From: Sulfitobacter sp.
GTDB taxonomy: Bacteria > Pseudomonadota > Alphaproteobacteria > Rhodobacterales > Rhodobacteraceae
Assembly (NCBI GenBank): GCA_029252045.1
Contig: JAQXCD010000034.1
Span: 21,255 to 85,254 of the forward strand
Reading direction: 5' to 3'
Length of the DNA: 64,000 bases
Positions 19,207 to 28,405 of the stretch are shown in pieces (the first letter of the stretch is position 1; each line of letters begins with the position of its first letter). The position numbers were made by a program, and so were the translations under genes. Below the pieces are notes generated by a model. It worked only from the letters and a program-made list of their open reading frames with translations. It was not told the DNA's origin and searched no databases.

Positions 19207-21069
19207 CTATTCTTCAGCCTGCTGGCGATGCCAAAGCTGGGCATAGCGCCCCTCTTGAGCCAGAAGCGCATCATGGGTCCCCTGCTCGACCACTTCACCC
19301 TTTTCCAGCACGATGATTGTATCCGCATCGGCGATGGTGCTGAGGCGGTGGGCAATGGTGATCACGGTCCGGCCCTTGCCCGCTTGATGCAGCGCCTCTT
19401 GAATCTCACGCTCGGTCTCGCTGTCCAGCGCGCTGGTGGCTTCGTCCAGCAAAAGGATCGGCGGGTCTTTGAGCAGCGTGCGCGCAATGCCCACACGCTG
19501 TTTTTCACCACCCGACAGCTTCAATCCCCGCTCGCCCACCGATGTCTCGTAACCGTCGGGCAGCGCCGCGATAAAGTCGTGGATTTGCGCGGCTTTGGCT
19601 GCGGCCTCCACATCGGCTTGCGTGGCACCGTCACGGCCATAGGCGATGTTATAGCCGATGGTGTCGTTGAACAGCACCGTATCCTGCGGCACCACACCGA
19701 TCTGGCGGTGCAGCGAGTTTTGCGTGACGTCCCGCACATCCTGCCCGTCGATGGTCAGGCTACCGCCCTGCACATCGTAGAACCGGAACAAGAGCCGCCC
19801 GATGGTGGATTTTCCCGAACCGGTCGAGCCTACAATCGCGACCATCTGGCCCGGCTCAGCCGTGATGTTAACGCCGCTGAGGATCTTGCGGTCCTCATTG
19901 TAGCCAAAGTGGACATCGTTCAGCCTGACCTGCCCGCCCGTCACCTTCAGCTCCGGTGCATCGGGTTTATCGTTAATCTCGGCCGGTTGTTCCAGCAGGT
20001 CAAACATCTGCCCCATATCCACCAGCGCCTGCCGGATTTCACGGTAGACTGTACCGAGGAAGTTCAGCGGCACGGTGATCTGGATCATATAGGCGTTGAC
20101 CATGACAAAATCGCCCACAGTCAGCGTGCCGTTCTGCACCCCGATCGCCGCCATGACCATCACCCCGACCAGTCCAGCCGTGATGATCACCGCTTGTCCA
20201 AAGTTCAGGAAAGCCAGCGAGTAGTTTGTCTTGATCGCCGCAATCTCATAACCCGCCATAGCAACGTCATAGCGCCCCGCCTCGCGCGCTTCGGCGCCAA
20301 AGTATTTGACGGTCTCATAGTTCAGCAGGCTGTCGATGGCTTTTTGATTGGCGTCTGTGTCCTGATCGTTCATCTGGCGGCGCAGTTTCACGCGGTATTC
20401 GGTCACTGCAAAAGTGAACCAGACGTAGAAGGCAATCGTTATTGCGACCACCAGCAAGTAGGTCACATCAAACAGGATGGTCAGGATGACGCCAACCATG
20501 ATCAATTCTAAAATCAACGGCCCGATGCTGAACAACAAGAACCGCAGAAGGAAATCAACGCCCTTCACACCCCGCTCGATGATACGGCTCAGCCCCCCTG
20601 TCTTGCGGGTGATGTGGTAACGCATGGAAAGGCGGTGGATGTGGTTGAACGTCTCTAGCGCCAGCATGCGCAGGGCGCGCTGTGCCACACGGGCAAACAC
20701 CGCATCGCGCAACTGGGCAAAGCCGATGCCCATCATCCGTGCCAGACCGTAGACAATTGTCAGGCTGATGGCCCCCAGCGCAAACATCGGGACACCCTCA
20801 CCCGCCAGTGCATCCACCGCATCGCGGTAGAAGAACGGCGTGGCAACGGTGACAACTTTGGACAACACCAACGCAACCATCGCCCAGACCACACGTTTGC
20901 GGACCCATGGCAGGTCTTTCGGCCACAGATAGGGCACAACGTTGCGCAGCACCCGCATAGACGACTGACGCTCTTGCTCGGCGGCGATCTCCTGCTCGGT
21001 GGTAGCCTGTTTCACAGAAGCCGCATTTGTAGTTGTTTTGGGTGTGGCGGCAGTTGGATCAGCGGACAT
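19207..21069 (-). CDS. Atm1-type ABC exporter (ABCB7/HMT1 family)
   Basis: A half-transporter of 620 residues with six helices followed by the ATPase domain; it should act as a homodimer. The N-terminal cytoplasmic part and WKP-like segment VVPYLWPKDLPWVRKRVV are typical of the Atm1 group, whose bacterial members export glutathione derivatives and contribute to metal tolerance. ATPase motifs are GSTGSGKSTIGRLL, LSGGEKQRVGIARTLL and ILLLDEATSALDSETE. It stands alone; the upstream LysM gene on the same strand is 56 bases away. Confidence 0.92.
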   Translation of the reverse strand: MSADPTAATPKTTTNAASVKQATTEQEIAAEQERQSSMRVLRNVVPYLWPKDLPWVRKRVVWAMVALVLSKVVTVATPFFYRDAVDALAGEGVPMFALGAISLTIVYGLARMMGIGFAQLRDAVFARVAQRALRMLALETFNHIHRLSMRYHITRKTGGLSRIIERGVKGVDFLLRFLLFSIGPLILELIMVGVILTILFDVTYLLVVAITIAFYVWFTFAVTEYRVKLRRQMNDQDTDANQKAIDSLLNYETVKYFGAEAREAGRYDVAMAGYEIAAIKTNYSLAFLNFGQAVIITAGLVGVMVMAAIGVQNGTLTVGDFVMVNAYMIQITVPLNFLGTVYREIRQALVDMGQMFDLLEQPAEINDKPDAPELKVTGGQVRLNDVHFGYNEDRKILSGVNITAEPGQMVAIVGSTGSGKSTIGRLLFRFYDVQGGSLTIDGQDVRDVTQNSLHRQIGVVPQDTVLFNDTIGYNIAYGRDGATQADVEAAAKAAQIHDFIAALPDGYETSVGERGLKLSGGEKQRVGIARTLLKDPPILLLDEATSALDSETEREIQEALHQAGKGRTVITIAHRLSTIADADTIIVLEKGEVVEQGTHDALLAQEGRYAQLWHRQQAEE

Positions 21070-21125
21070 GGCACTTCCTATGTATTCAACTTTCTACATA
21101 GGACGATTGACGGCCGAGGGCCATA

Positions 21126-22214
21126 TCAGTTCGGCAGATCGAACACCTGTCCGGGATAAATCAGGTCAGGGTCGCGGATGCTGTCGGCATTGGCCTCAAC
21201 CACTCGCAAATAGAGCGTGCCGTCGCCATAGCGTTCCCGCGCAATCGCCCAAAGCGTGGCGCCCGCCTGTACTGTAATTGCCTTGATCGGTCCGTCGCTG
21301 CCTCCTGCTGCCTGCTCCAGCACAGCGGCAGATTCACGTTTGAAAGGGGTCTCGACACGGCTGCTTACTGCGCCGCCGTTGCTTACCTCGTCCACACGCA
21401 GGGTATATACGCCTTCGTCCACATCTGGCAGATCACCTCGCCAGCGCCCTTCGGCATCTACCGGCAGGCTGATCACCGAACGGTTGTCGAGATAGACGCG
21501 CACCGATGCGGTGTCAGGCTGCGCGCGGCCCGTCAGCTGCACATCGCCCAGATCGGAATAGCCAATGGTGTCCAGGGCCACGGATGTCATCGCCTGCGGC
21601 TTGGTGGGGTTGAGCAACCGCACACCTTCGGCATCGGATTTCAGTACAGCAATGCGCGCAGGCTCCGCGATGGCTTCCTCGGCTGCGGGCACTGCTTCGG
21701 CAACGTCGGAGGCCGCGGGTTGTGCGGGCGTCTCGGCCTCAACAGAGGTAGACGACGGCGCGAGGATTATTTCGTCCAGTGACGCTGTCTCTTCTGTGTG
21801 GGTCTTATCGCTGGCGGACAAGCTGACCACCTGCGCCGCGGCATTCGGCGGCAACATGGCAATTGCAGCAAACCCACCTGTGCTGTCGGCTTTGGCGGTG
21901 GCCACTTCTGCCCCGTCGACCAGAATTTTCACATCGCTCAGCGGTTCTGCACGGCCCGCGATAATCGTGGTCCCGTCAGGATCGCGGCGGACCTCGTCAA
22001 AGCGGGGGGCTTGGGCCATTTGATCCTGTTCGGGCGTTGTGGCCACAGCGGCAGGGCTGGTAACGGACTGCGGCACAGCGGTGGTCACCGGAACAGAGCC
22101 GGGCGTGCCCAGCCCGAAAGCGATGTACGCCCCCAGCGCAAGCGCCACAACAACGGCACCACCGGCGATCATAGCCCCAGTATTGCCACCCAGATTTGCC
22201 GACGCCTTGCTCAT
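21126..22214 (-). CDS. Membrane-anchored LysM domain protein
   Basis: About 362 residues. An N-terminal transmembrane helix (MIAGGAVVVALALGAYIAF) is followed by a proline- and alanine-rich region holding Ig-like or Big-type beta repeats (GRAEPLSDVKILVDGAEVA and GRAQPDTASVRVYLDNRSV). The C-terminal LysM domain has VQAGATLWAIARERYG and PDLIYPGQVFDLP. LysM binds N-acetylglucosamine polymers, so a role at the peptidoglycan is likely. I start it at MSKASANLGG (ATG at 22212-22214), which puts the helix near the N-terminus; a longer frame to 22280 adds 22 residues of uncertain value. Confidence 0.87.
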   Translation of the reverse strand: MSKASANLGGNTGAMIAGGAVVVALALGAYIAFGLGTPGSVPVTTAVPQSVTSPAAVATTPEQDQMAQAPRFDEVRRDPDGTTIIAGRAEPLSDVKILVDGAEVATAKADSTGGFAAIAMLPPNAAAQVVSLSASDKTHTEETASLDEIILAPSSTSVEAETPAQPAASDVAEAVPAAEEAIAEPARIAVLKSDAEGVRLLNPTKPQAMTSVALDTIGYSDLGDVQLTGRAQPDTASVRVYLDNRSVISLPVDAEGRWRGDLPDVDEGVYTLRVDEVSNGGAVSSRVETPFKRESAAVLEQAAGGSDGPIKAITVQAGATLWAIARERYGDGTLYLRVVEANADSIRDPDLIYPGQVFDLPN

Positions 22215-22338
22215 CCAAAAGCACCCTTTTACGCTGCGTGTCATCCACGCGTTGAGCCTTTGTACAGGAGAGGCTATCACGGGTCAAAACACCATTACGC
22301 GCGTGCGCATTATTCCAACAAGTGATGCAGGAGTTCCT

Positions 22339-22896
22339 ATGCCCCCCAAACCCGTCCAAAAATCAGTCTGCGTCTTCTGTGGCTCGCGCGCAGGTGACGA
22401 TCCCGCCTTTACCGCCGATGCAACTGCCTTGGGCGCAGGGATTGCCGCCAATGGTTGGCGGCTGGTCTATGGTGCCGGGGATGTGGGGCTGATGGGCAGC
22501 GTCGCACGCGCAGCGCAGGACGCGGGCGGCCAGACCTTCGGCGTGATCCCTGCACACCTTGTGGCGTGGGAAGTCGGCAAGACCGATCTGACCACCTACA
22601 TCGTCACCGAGACAATGCACGAGCGTAAAAAGGTGATGTTCATGAACTGCGATGCGGTTGTGGTCCTGCCCGGCGGCGCCGGATCACTGGACGAGCTTTT
22701 CGAGGTGCTGACATGGCGCCAGCTGGGCCTGCATCAAAAGCCGATTTATATTGTAAATACAAATGGCTACTGGAATCCATTAAGGGACTTGATGAACCAT
22801 GTCACCGGGCGCGGCTTTGCTGACGAAAGCCTGCTGGACTATCTGACCTGGGTGCCGGATGCCGATGCGGCGCTGCAAGGGCTTAAGGCGGAATAA
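22339..22896 (+). CDS. LOG family protein (TIGR00730, nucleotide 5'-monophosphate phosphoribohydrolase-like)
   Basis: A 185-residue Rossmann-fold protein. The family releases free bases from nucleoside monophosphates and in plants activates cytokinins. Seen here: SVCVFCGSRAGDDPAF at the start, GAGDVGLMGSVARAA, ETMHERKKVMF and the signature PGGAGSLDELFEVLTW, which includes the catalytic region. CAGGAG precedes the ATG at the right spacing. It is divergent from the LysM gene and ends before a strong hairpin terminator. Confidence 0.92.
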   Translation: MPPKPVQKSVCVFCGSRAGDDPAFTADATALGAGIAANGWRLVYGAGDVGLMGSVARAAQDAGGQTFGVIPAHLVAWEVGKTDLTTYIVTETMHERKKVMFMNCDAVVVLPGGAGSLDELFEVLTWRQLGLHQKPIYIVNTNGYWNPLRDLMNHVTGRGFADESLLDYLTWVPDADAALQGLKAE

Positions 22897-22937
22897 CTGA
22901 ATCAACTGCACGCACTATCCCCTTATGATAGAAGTAA

Positions 22938-22971
22938 AAAAGCCCCGCAGCGTCATGCTTGCGGGGCTTTT
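22938..22971. terminator. Rho-independent terminator for convergent genes
   Basis: AAAAGCCCCGCA pairs with TGCGGGGCTTTT around a ten-base loop. T-tracts lie at both ends, so the hairpin can stop transcription from the LOG-family gene on the plus strand and from the superoxide dismutase gene on the minus strand. Confidence 0.93.
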
Positions 22972-22989
22972 CGTTAGAGCTGTGCCTGA

Positions 22990-23589
22990 TTACATGCGCG
23001 AAGCGACATTTTCCCAGTCAACAAGGTTGTCGAGGAAGTTTGTCAGGTAGTCAGGGCGCGCATTGCGGAAGTCGATGTAGTAGGAATGCTCCCACACGTC
23101 ACAGCCCAACAGGGTTGTCTGACCAAAGCACAGCGGGTTCACGCCGTTCTCTGTTTTCGTCACTTTCAGGCCGCCGTCTGTGTCTTTGACCAACCACGCC
23201 CAGCCGGAACCGAACTGGCCCGCGCCTGCTGCTTTGAACTCATCCTTGAACTTGTCGACCGAGCCAAAGCTCTCGACCAGCGCCTTTTCCAGCTCGGATG
23301 GCATGGCAGAAACGCCAGGCCCCATCATTTCCCAGAACTGGTTGTGGTTCCATAGCTGGGAGATGTTGTTGAAGATGCCGTTTTGCGCGATGGAGGTCGC
23401 GTTATAGGTGCCTTTAATGATCTCTTCGAGAGATTTACCGGCCCATTCGGTGCCCTCAATCGCTTTGTTGCCGTTTACAACATAGGCATTGTGGTGCTTG
23501 TCATGGTGGAATTCCAGTGTCTCGGCGCTCATGCCTTTGGCTGCAAGGGCGTCGTGGGCATAGGGAAGGTCGGGAAGTTGAAAAGCCAT
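22990..23589 (-). CDS. sodB: Superoxide dismutase (Fe/Mn family, SodB type)
   Basis: Converts superoxide to oxygen and hydrogen peroxide in the cytoplasm. The 199 residues contain the metal-site motifs: histidine in FHHDKHHNAY, WNHNQFWEMM, and the C-terminal DVWEHSYYIDFRNARPDY with the aspartate and histidine ligands. The overall pattern, including TTLLGCDVWEHS, fits the iron enzyme, though iron versus manganese cannot be settled by eye. No signal peptide is seen. Confidence 0.94.
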   Translation of the reverse strand: MAFQLPDLPYAHDALAAKGMSAETLEFHHDKHHNAYVVNGNKAIEGTEWAGKSLEEIIKGTYNATSIAQNGIFNNISQLWNHNQFWEMMGPGVSAMPSELEKALVESFGSVDKFKDEFKAAGAGQFGSGWAWLVKDTDGGLKVTKTENGVNPLCFGQTTLLGCDVWEHSYYIDFRNARPDYLTNFLDNLVDWENVASRM

Positions 23590-23676
23590 ATCAGGGCCTC
23601 CTTTAAAATTGAAAGGGTTTGGTTCACATGAAGCGCACGAGGGGCCCGCGTCAAGGGCTGGCGGCGAAACTTTCGC

Positions 23677-24108
23677 TCAGTTCCGCTTGAATCCTTTGAA
23701 GTTCTTGCGAATCACACAGACCCCTTTCGCAGAAAATCGCTGTGGATATCCAACGGGTTTGGCGACAACTGAAATGGCCTTGGTCTTGACGTTGAGCAAC
23801 GCCTCGTAGGCTAATGTTGGAACGGTATTATGGTTTACATCGGTGGCGCCGCTTATGTTCCATGTGATGCGCGCCACATCGCCGCGTTGGCGCATCCGTG
23901 CTGTCACCGGAGCCCCCGTGTAATGAAGGATCGCACCGTCAATCACTTGTGTGCCGCCCTTCGCATCAATGAAGATCGCCAATTTCGGAGATACCCAGCC
24001 CATTGCGCGTTTCGCATTCAGGTCACAGTCATATAAAACCCCTGCTGCGGCTGCCGGTATCGCAAGGGCAGCCCACAAAAGTGCTGTAATCATCGGGGTG
24101 CGAACCAT
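23677..24108 (-). CDS. Small secreted protein of unknown function
   Basis: The 143-residue protein has a clear signal peptide (MITALLWAALAIPAAAAGV), so the mature form should be periplasmic or secreted. The remainder is compact and beta-rich, with two cysteines (YDCDLNAKRAMGW and KGVCVIRKNF) that could form a disulfide. I do not recognise a family. It is 87 bases upstream of sodB on the same strand. The in-frame ATG five codons in is an equally good start. Confidence 0.65.
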   Translation of the reverse strand: MVRTPMITALLWAALAIPAAAAGVLYDCDLNAKRAMGWVSPKLAIFIDAKGGTQVIDGAILHYTGAPVTARMRQRGDVARITWNISGATDVNHNTVPTLAYEALLNVKTKAISVVAKPVGYPQRFSAKGVCVIRKNFKGFKRN

Positions 24109-24187
24109 ATCGCTACCTCATCAAATTCTTGTAAGCACACAAAAATAATGCAGAGCTCAGGGCCTATCAACCTACGCGGGAAATGCG

Positions 24188-24757
24188 TTAAAACACCCCC
24201 ACTTCCGATCCCGGCTGTGCCGCAACGCACAGCACGTCAAAGACGTATTGCGCAACCGAGCGGAAGCACACCACGCGGAACACGCCCTCTTGCGGCATCC
24301 AAAAGGCCGCAGGCACCTGTGCGATGCGGGTGCGGCGGAACATGCCGGGGGTGAAGGACGCAGGCGCCAGATCCACCGGCGCCAGCTTGGCCATCACTTC
24401 GCGGGCTTTTGGGCCGCGCACCTCGAATACCGCGCGGGCGTCCGAGACATTGACAGCCAGCGCGTGGGTGCCTGCCAGCTTGTCGCGCAGGTCCGCCAGC
24501 TTGGCGTTTGCGTCGTCGTAGGCGCACATGATCAGCAGCTCGTCAGGTGACATCCATGCCATGCCGCCAGTACCCTCTGTCAGACACTGGCGCTGGTCAG
24601 GCACATTTACACCCGCTGCAGCAACAGCAGCCTTTTGCAACGGCTTGGCGGCCAGATCACCGCGCAGGGTGATCATGCCGACGGCGCCCATCTCGGAAAT
24701 CTCTGCAATGCCAGCTATGTACACGGCGTTCTTCAATGCGGAAACGGCCTCAGACAT
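24188..24757 (-). CDS. soxG: Sarcosine oxidase gamma subunit
   Basis: Smallest catalytic-complex subunit of heterotetrameric sarcosine oxidase, about 189 residues, with a GcvT-related fold. Features include GMAWMSPDELLIMCAYDD, DARAVFEVRGPKAREVMAKL and TRIAQVPAAFWM. The start MSEAVSALKNAVYI overlaps the end of soxA by eight bases; the open frame further upstream lies inside soxA and is not the gene. Last gene of soxB-soxD-soxA-soxG. Confidence 0.93.
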   Translation of the reverse strand: MSEAVSALKNAVYIAGIAEISEMGAVGMITLRGDLAAKPLQKAAVAAAGVNVPDQRQCLTEGTGGMAWMSPDELLIMCAYDDANAKLADLRDKLAGTHALAVNVSDARAVFEVRGPKAREVMAKLAPVDLAPASFTPGMFRRTRIAQVPAAFWMPQEGVFRVVCFRSVAQYVFDVLCVAAQPGSEVGVF

Positions 24758-27700
24758 TCTGCTTCTCCCCTTCTTTATCGTAGAACACCGGATCAACGAT
24801 CCGCGCGCTGTAGGTTTTACCATCGGTACCGGGGAATTCCAGAACTTCGCCCATGCGGTCAGGCCCGTTGTGGACCAGACCCATAGCAATGCCCTTACCC
24901 AGCGTGGGTGAATGATAGGTAGAGGTCACGCGCCCGATCATATTGCGCTGGCCGTTCTCGTTCTTGCCCTCAGCCACGGCATAGGCACCGTCCGGCAGCG
25001 TGGAGCCATCAGTAGTCTCCAGCCCGACCAGTTTCCAGCGGTTCGGATCAGCCATATGGCTGCGCAAATGCGCGCGCTTGCCCAAGTAGTCCTCTTTCTT
25101 CTTTGACAGGGCCCAGTGCAGGTTGAGGTCTTGCGGGATCACGGTGCCGTCACTCTCGTCACCGATCATGATAAAGCCCTTTTCGGCGCGCAGGATATGC
25201 AGGCATTCAGTGCCGTAAGGCATAACACCCAGATCGGCACCCACCGCCATCAGCGCATCCCAGAAGGCCTGCCCGTGGCTTGCATCAACTGCAATCTCGT
25301 AGGACAGCTCACCCGAGAAGGAGATGCGATAAACGCGAACGTTAAACCCGCCAATCACACCGTCCGCCCAGTCCATAAAGCCCAGCGTTTCCTTGCTGAC
25401 ATCCATGCCGCCCAGCTTTTCCAATGCCTTACGGGCGTTGGGACCAACCACAGCGATCTGGGCATATTGCTCGGTAACGTTGGCGACATAGACCTTCATG
25501 TCCCACCATTCGGTTTGCAGCCATTCTTCCATATGGGCATGGATACGCTCGGCCCCGCCGGTGGTGGTGTGGCACAGCCATGTGTCTTCATCGATGCGCG
25601 CAACCACGCCATCGTCGATCAGGAAACCGTTGTCATTGCACATCAGCCCATAGCGGCATTTTCCCGGCTTCAGCGTGCTCATCATGTTGGTATACATCAG
25701 ATCAAGGAAGGCACCTGCGTCCGGCCCTTTGACGATCAGCTTACCAAGGGTGGAGGCATCCAGCAGGCCCAGCTTCTCACGCGTGTTGGTCACTTCGCGC
25801 ATGACGGCGTCATGGGTGTTCTCATCGCCGCGCTTGTAGGCGTAGGGGCGGCGCCATTGGCCGACAGGCTCCCACTCGGCACCGTTAGCATTGTGCCAGT
25901 CATACATCGGCGTGCGGCGGATCGGCTGGAACGCAGCATCGCGTGCCTCGCCGCCGATAGAGGCCATAGAGATCGGGTGATACGGCGGACGGAAGGTGGT
26001 GGTGCCAACCGCCGGAATCTCTTCACCCAATGCACCAGCTAGGGTCGCCAGACCGTTGATATTACTCAACTTACCTTGATCCGTCGCCATACCCAAAGTG
26101 GTGTAGCGTTTCGCATGCTCGACCGATACAAAACCCTCCTGAGCGGCAAGGCGCACGTCGGAGACTTTCACATCGTTCTGGTAATCCAGCCAAGCTTTCT
26201 CGCGCAGCTTGACCGCAGCGCCCTGTGGCATCAGCCAGACCGGCGCCATCGGTGCTTCATCCCGATGCTCAGCCTTGGACGCTTTTGCACCCTTCGGCAG
26301 TTTCAAACCCAGACACCGCAGCGTGCCATCGGCAGCGGCAAAGGCATCATTGAGCGCATCATCCAGCTGGAACATGCCTGTGGCGGCCCCTGCCGTCGTG
26401 ACGAATTGCGCACCATCCGCGCCCAGCGGGCCGCGATCTGGGTCAGGGCTGAAGCACGCGTTGGCCGTGTCCCATTTCAGCTTGCCGCCACAATGGGACC
26501 ACAGGTGCACAACGGGGGACCAGCCCCCTGACATGGCCACCGCATCGCAGTTGATCTCTTCCAGCACCGCACCCTCGCCCGCTTGCGAACAGACAGACAC
26601 CCCTGTGACACGCTTGACGCCCTGCACGGATGACACCGCGTGGCCCATTAGGACACGGATGCCAAGCGCTTTGGCCTGCGTCATCACGGCGCTGTCTTGT
26701 GGCAGCACACGCGCGTCCAGAATGGCGGGCACGTCGAGGCCTGCGTGCTTGAGCGCGAAAGCAGTCAGGTAAGCATCGTCGTTGTTTGTGACAACAACCG
26801 TACGATCACCCACAGATACGCCAAAGTTCACAGCATAGTCGCGCACCGCAGCGGCCAGCATAACACCAGGGATGTCATTGCCGGCAAAGCTCAGCGGGCG
26901 CTCGATCGCACCGGTTGCCGTGATGATATGACCTGCGCGCACACGCCACAGACGGTGACGCGGGCCTGCCATTTCGGGGGCGTGGTCGGTCAGTTGCTCA
27001 TAGCCCAGCACATAGCCGTGGTCGTAAACACCAGCGGCCATTGTACGGGTGCGCAGGGTGACGTTCTCCATCACCGACAGTTCCGCTACGGTGGCGTCGA
27101 TCCAGTCTTGCGCGGGCTTGCCGTCAATGTCGCCGCCATCAACGGGCGTACGGCCGCCCCAATGGGCGGTCTGTTCCATCAGCATCACACGCGCGCCGGA
27201 CAGGGCCGCTGTGCGTGCAGCCTCAAGTCCCGCCACACCGCCACCAACAACCAGAACATCGCAGAAGCTGTAGAAATGCTCGTATGTATCGACATCGCGC
27301 GACTTTGGCGCGCGGCCCAAACCCGCGGAATGGCGGATGATCGGCTCATACACATGTTTCCACAAAGGGCGCGGATGGATAAACATTTTGTAGTAGAAAC
27401 CCGCAGGAAGGAAGCGGGAGAGATATTTGTTGATAGCGCCTACATCGAATTCAAGGCTGGGCCAGTGGTTCTGGCTCTGCGCTGTGAGGCCGTCGAACAG
27501 CTCGGTTGTGGTGACGCGCGCGTTGGGCTCGAACGTGCCGTCCTCGCCGAGGTTCACAAGGCCGTTGGGCTCTTCGGGGCCCGCGGCCACAATGCCGCGC
27601 GGGCGGTGATATTTGAACGAACGGCCAACCAGCATCTGGTCATTAGCCAACAACGCAGAGGCGAGTGTATCCCCTTCAAAGCCGTCCATGTGCTTGCCGT

Positions 27701-27767
27701 TAAAGCGGAACTTCACCGCGCGTGATTTGTTGACCAGACGGCCACCTGTGGCGAGACGTGTGCTCAT
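24750..27767 (-). CDS. soxA: Sarcosine oxidase alpha subunit
   Basis: Large subunit (1005 residues) of the enzyme that demethylates sarcosine to glycine with transfer of the methyl group to tetrahydrofolate. In order: an N-terminal ferredoxin-like segment (FRFNGKHMDGFEGDTLASAL), a dinucleotide-binding domain with VVGGGVAGLEAARTAA near residue 175, and C-terminal aminomethyltransferase (GcvT-like) domains including GVMPYGTECLHILRAEKGF. It is 64 bases downstream of soxD and overlaps soxG. No glyA, folD or purU lies next to the operon in this window, although these often accompany sox genes. Confidence 0.96.
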   Translation of the reverse strand: MSTRLATGGRLVNKSRAVKFRFNGKHMDGFEGDTLASALLANDQMLVGRSFKYHRPRGIVAAGPEEPNGLVNLGEDGTFEPNARVTTTELFDGLTAQSQNHWPSLEFDVGAINKYLSRFLPAGFYYKMFIHPRPLWKHVYEPIIRHSAGLGRAPKSRDVDTYEHFYSFCDVLVVGGGVAGLEAARTAALSGARVMLMEQTAHWGGRTPVDGGDIDGKPAQDWIDATVAELSVMENVTLRTRTMAAGVYDHGYVLGYEQLTDHAPEMAGPRHRLWRVRAGHIITATGAIERPLSFAGNDIPGVMLAAAVRDYAVNFGVSVGDRTVVVTNNDDAYLTAFALKHAGLDVPAILDARVLPQDSAVMTQAKALGIRVLMGHAVSSVQGVKRVTGVSVCSQAGEGAVLEEINCDAVAMSGGWSPVVHLWSHCGGKLKWDTANACFSPDPDRGPLGADGAQFVTTAGAATGMFQLDDALNDAFAAADGTLRCLGLKLPKGAKASKAEHRDEAPMAPVWLMPQGAAVKLREKAWLDYQNDVKVSDVRLAAQEGFVSVEHAKRYTTLGMATDQGKLSNINGLATLAGALGEEIPAVGTTTFRPPYHPISMASIGGEARDAAFQPIRRTPMYDWHNANGAEWEPVGQWRRPYAYKRGDENTHDAVMREVTNTREKLGLLDASTLGKLIVKGPDAGAFLDLMYTNMMSTLKPGKCRYGLMCNDNGFLIDDGVVARIDEDTWLCHTTTGGAERIHAHMEEWLQTEWWDMKVYVANVTEQYAQIAVVGPNARKALEKLGGMDVSKETLGFMDWADGVIGGFNVRVYRISFSGELSYEIAVDASHGQAFWDALMAVGADLGVMPYGTECLHILRAEKGFIMIGDESDGTVIPQDLNLHWALSKKKEDYLGKRAHLRSHMADPNRWKLVGLETTDGSTLPDGAYAVAEGKNENGQRNMIGRVTSTYHSPTLGKGIAMGLVHNGPDRMGEVLEFPGTDGKTYSARIVDPVFYDKEGEKQNV

Positions 27768-27831
27768 GTTGTGGGCTCCTGCGCGAGGTGAGAGGACGGG
27801 ATGAGTTTAGGGGCACAATAAAGAAGCGGCA

Positions 27832-28155
27832 TCAGGAGGGGGTTCTCCATCCGGGGCGTTTTGCGTCGATTTGGGCAAGCAGCTCTTCGGGTGGCGCGTA
27901 GGTTTGGGCGCTGTAGGTGCCGAAAACTTCGAGCGTCATCGTGCAACGCGCCATGTGGAACCACTTGCCGCAGCCGTTCTGGTGACGCCAGCGCTCAAAG
28001 TGCACACCCTTGGGGTTTTTGCGCATGAACAGATAGGTTTCCATCTGGTCATCGGAGCTGTCCGCCGCGTGGCGGGTGATGTGCGCTTCGCCATGGGCGT
28101 GGAATTCGGTTTCTTCTGCGGTGATGCCGCAGTTGGGGCAGGAAACGATCAGCAT
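27832..28155 (-). CDS. soxD: Sarcosine oxidase delta subunit
   Basis: Zinc-binding small subunit of 107 residues. The expected ligands are seen as Cys6 and Cys9 (SCPNCG) and His58 and Cys62 (WRHQNGCGKWF). The C-terminal half contains MARCTMTLEVFGTYSAQ. The start MLIVSCPNCG is the family start; an alternative seven codons upstream is not needed. It lies between soxA and soxB, but the usual tight soxB-soxD spacing is replaced by about 250 bases. Confidence 0.94.
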   Translation of the reverse strand: MLIVSCPNCGITAEETEFHAHGEAHITRHAADSSDDQMETYLFMRKNPKGVHFERWRHQNGCGKWFHMARCTMTLEVFGTYSAQTYAPPEELLAQIDAKRPGWRTPS

Positions 28156-28205
28156 GTCAGTGCTCCATCCTTGCAAAAGTGAGTGTGTGATCCCATCTTG
28201 AAGCT

Positions 28206-28400
28206 ATGGAATGGCTTTTTATCATTATCGGTTTGCTCACCATCGTTACTGTTGCAATTGCGATTTACGAAGGGAAGCAAAAGCGCACGCTGTTGGCGCA
28301 TGATCTGAACCTGCGTGCGCGGGGCGATGCGCATAGCTACGCCCCGCGGGTGCAGGCAGAGGATGCCACCCTTCACAGAATTAACAGTCTGGATCGCTGA
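28206..28400 (+). CDS. Small membrane protein candidate inside the sox operon
   Basis: A 64-codon ORF on the strand opposite the sox genes, filling the gap between soxD and soxB. The translation starts MEWLFIIIGLLTIVTVAIAIY, a textbook single transmembrane helix, followed by a basic, arginine-rich tail (EGKQKRTLLAHDLNLRARGD). The ribosome site is weak (TTGAAG). It fits the space exactly and looks protein-like, but the minus-strand mRNA must pass through it. No family recognised. Confidence 0.42.
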   Translation: MEWLFIIIGLLTIVTVAIAIYEGKQKRTLLAHDLNLRARGDAHSYAPRVQAEDATLHRINSLDR

Positions 28401-28405
28401 CAGCA

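Noticed and set aside
19174..20511. 445-codon plus-strand frame opposite the ABC exporter
   Set aside because: It is a mirror of the ATPase domain on the other strand and crosses the terminator hairpin; no recognisable domain.
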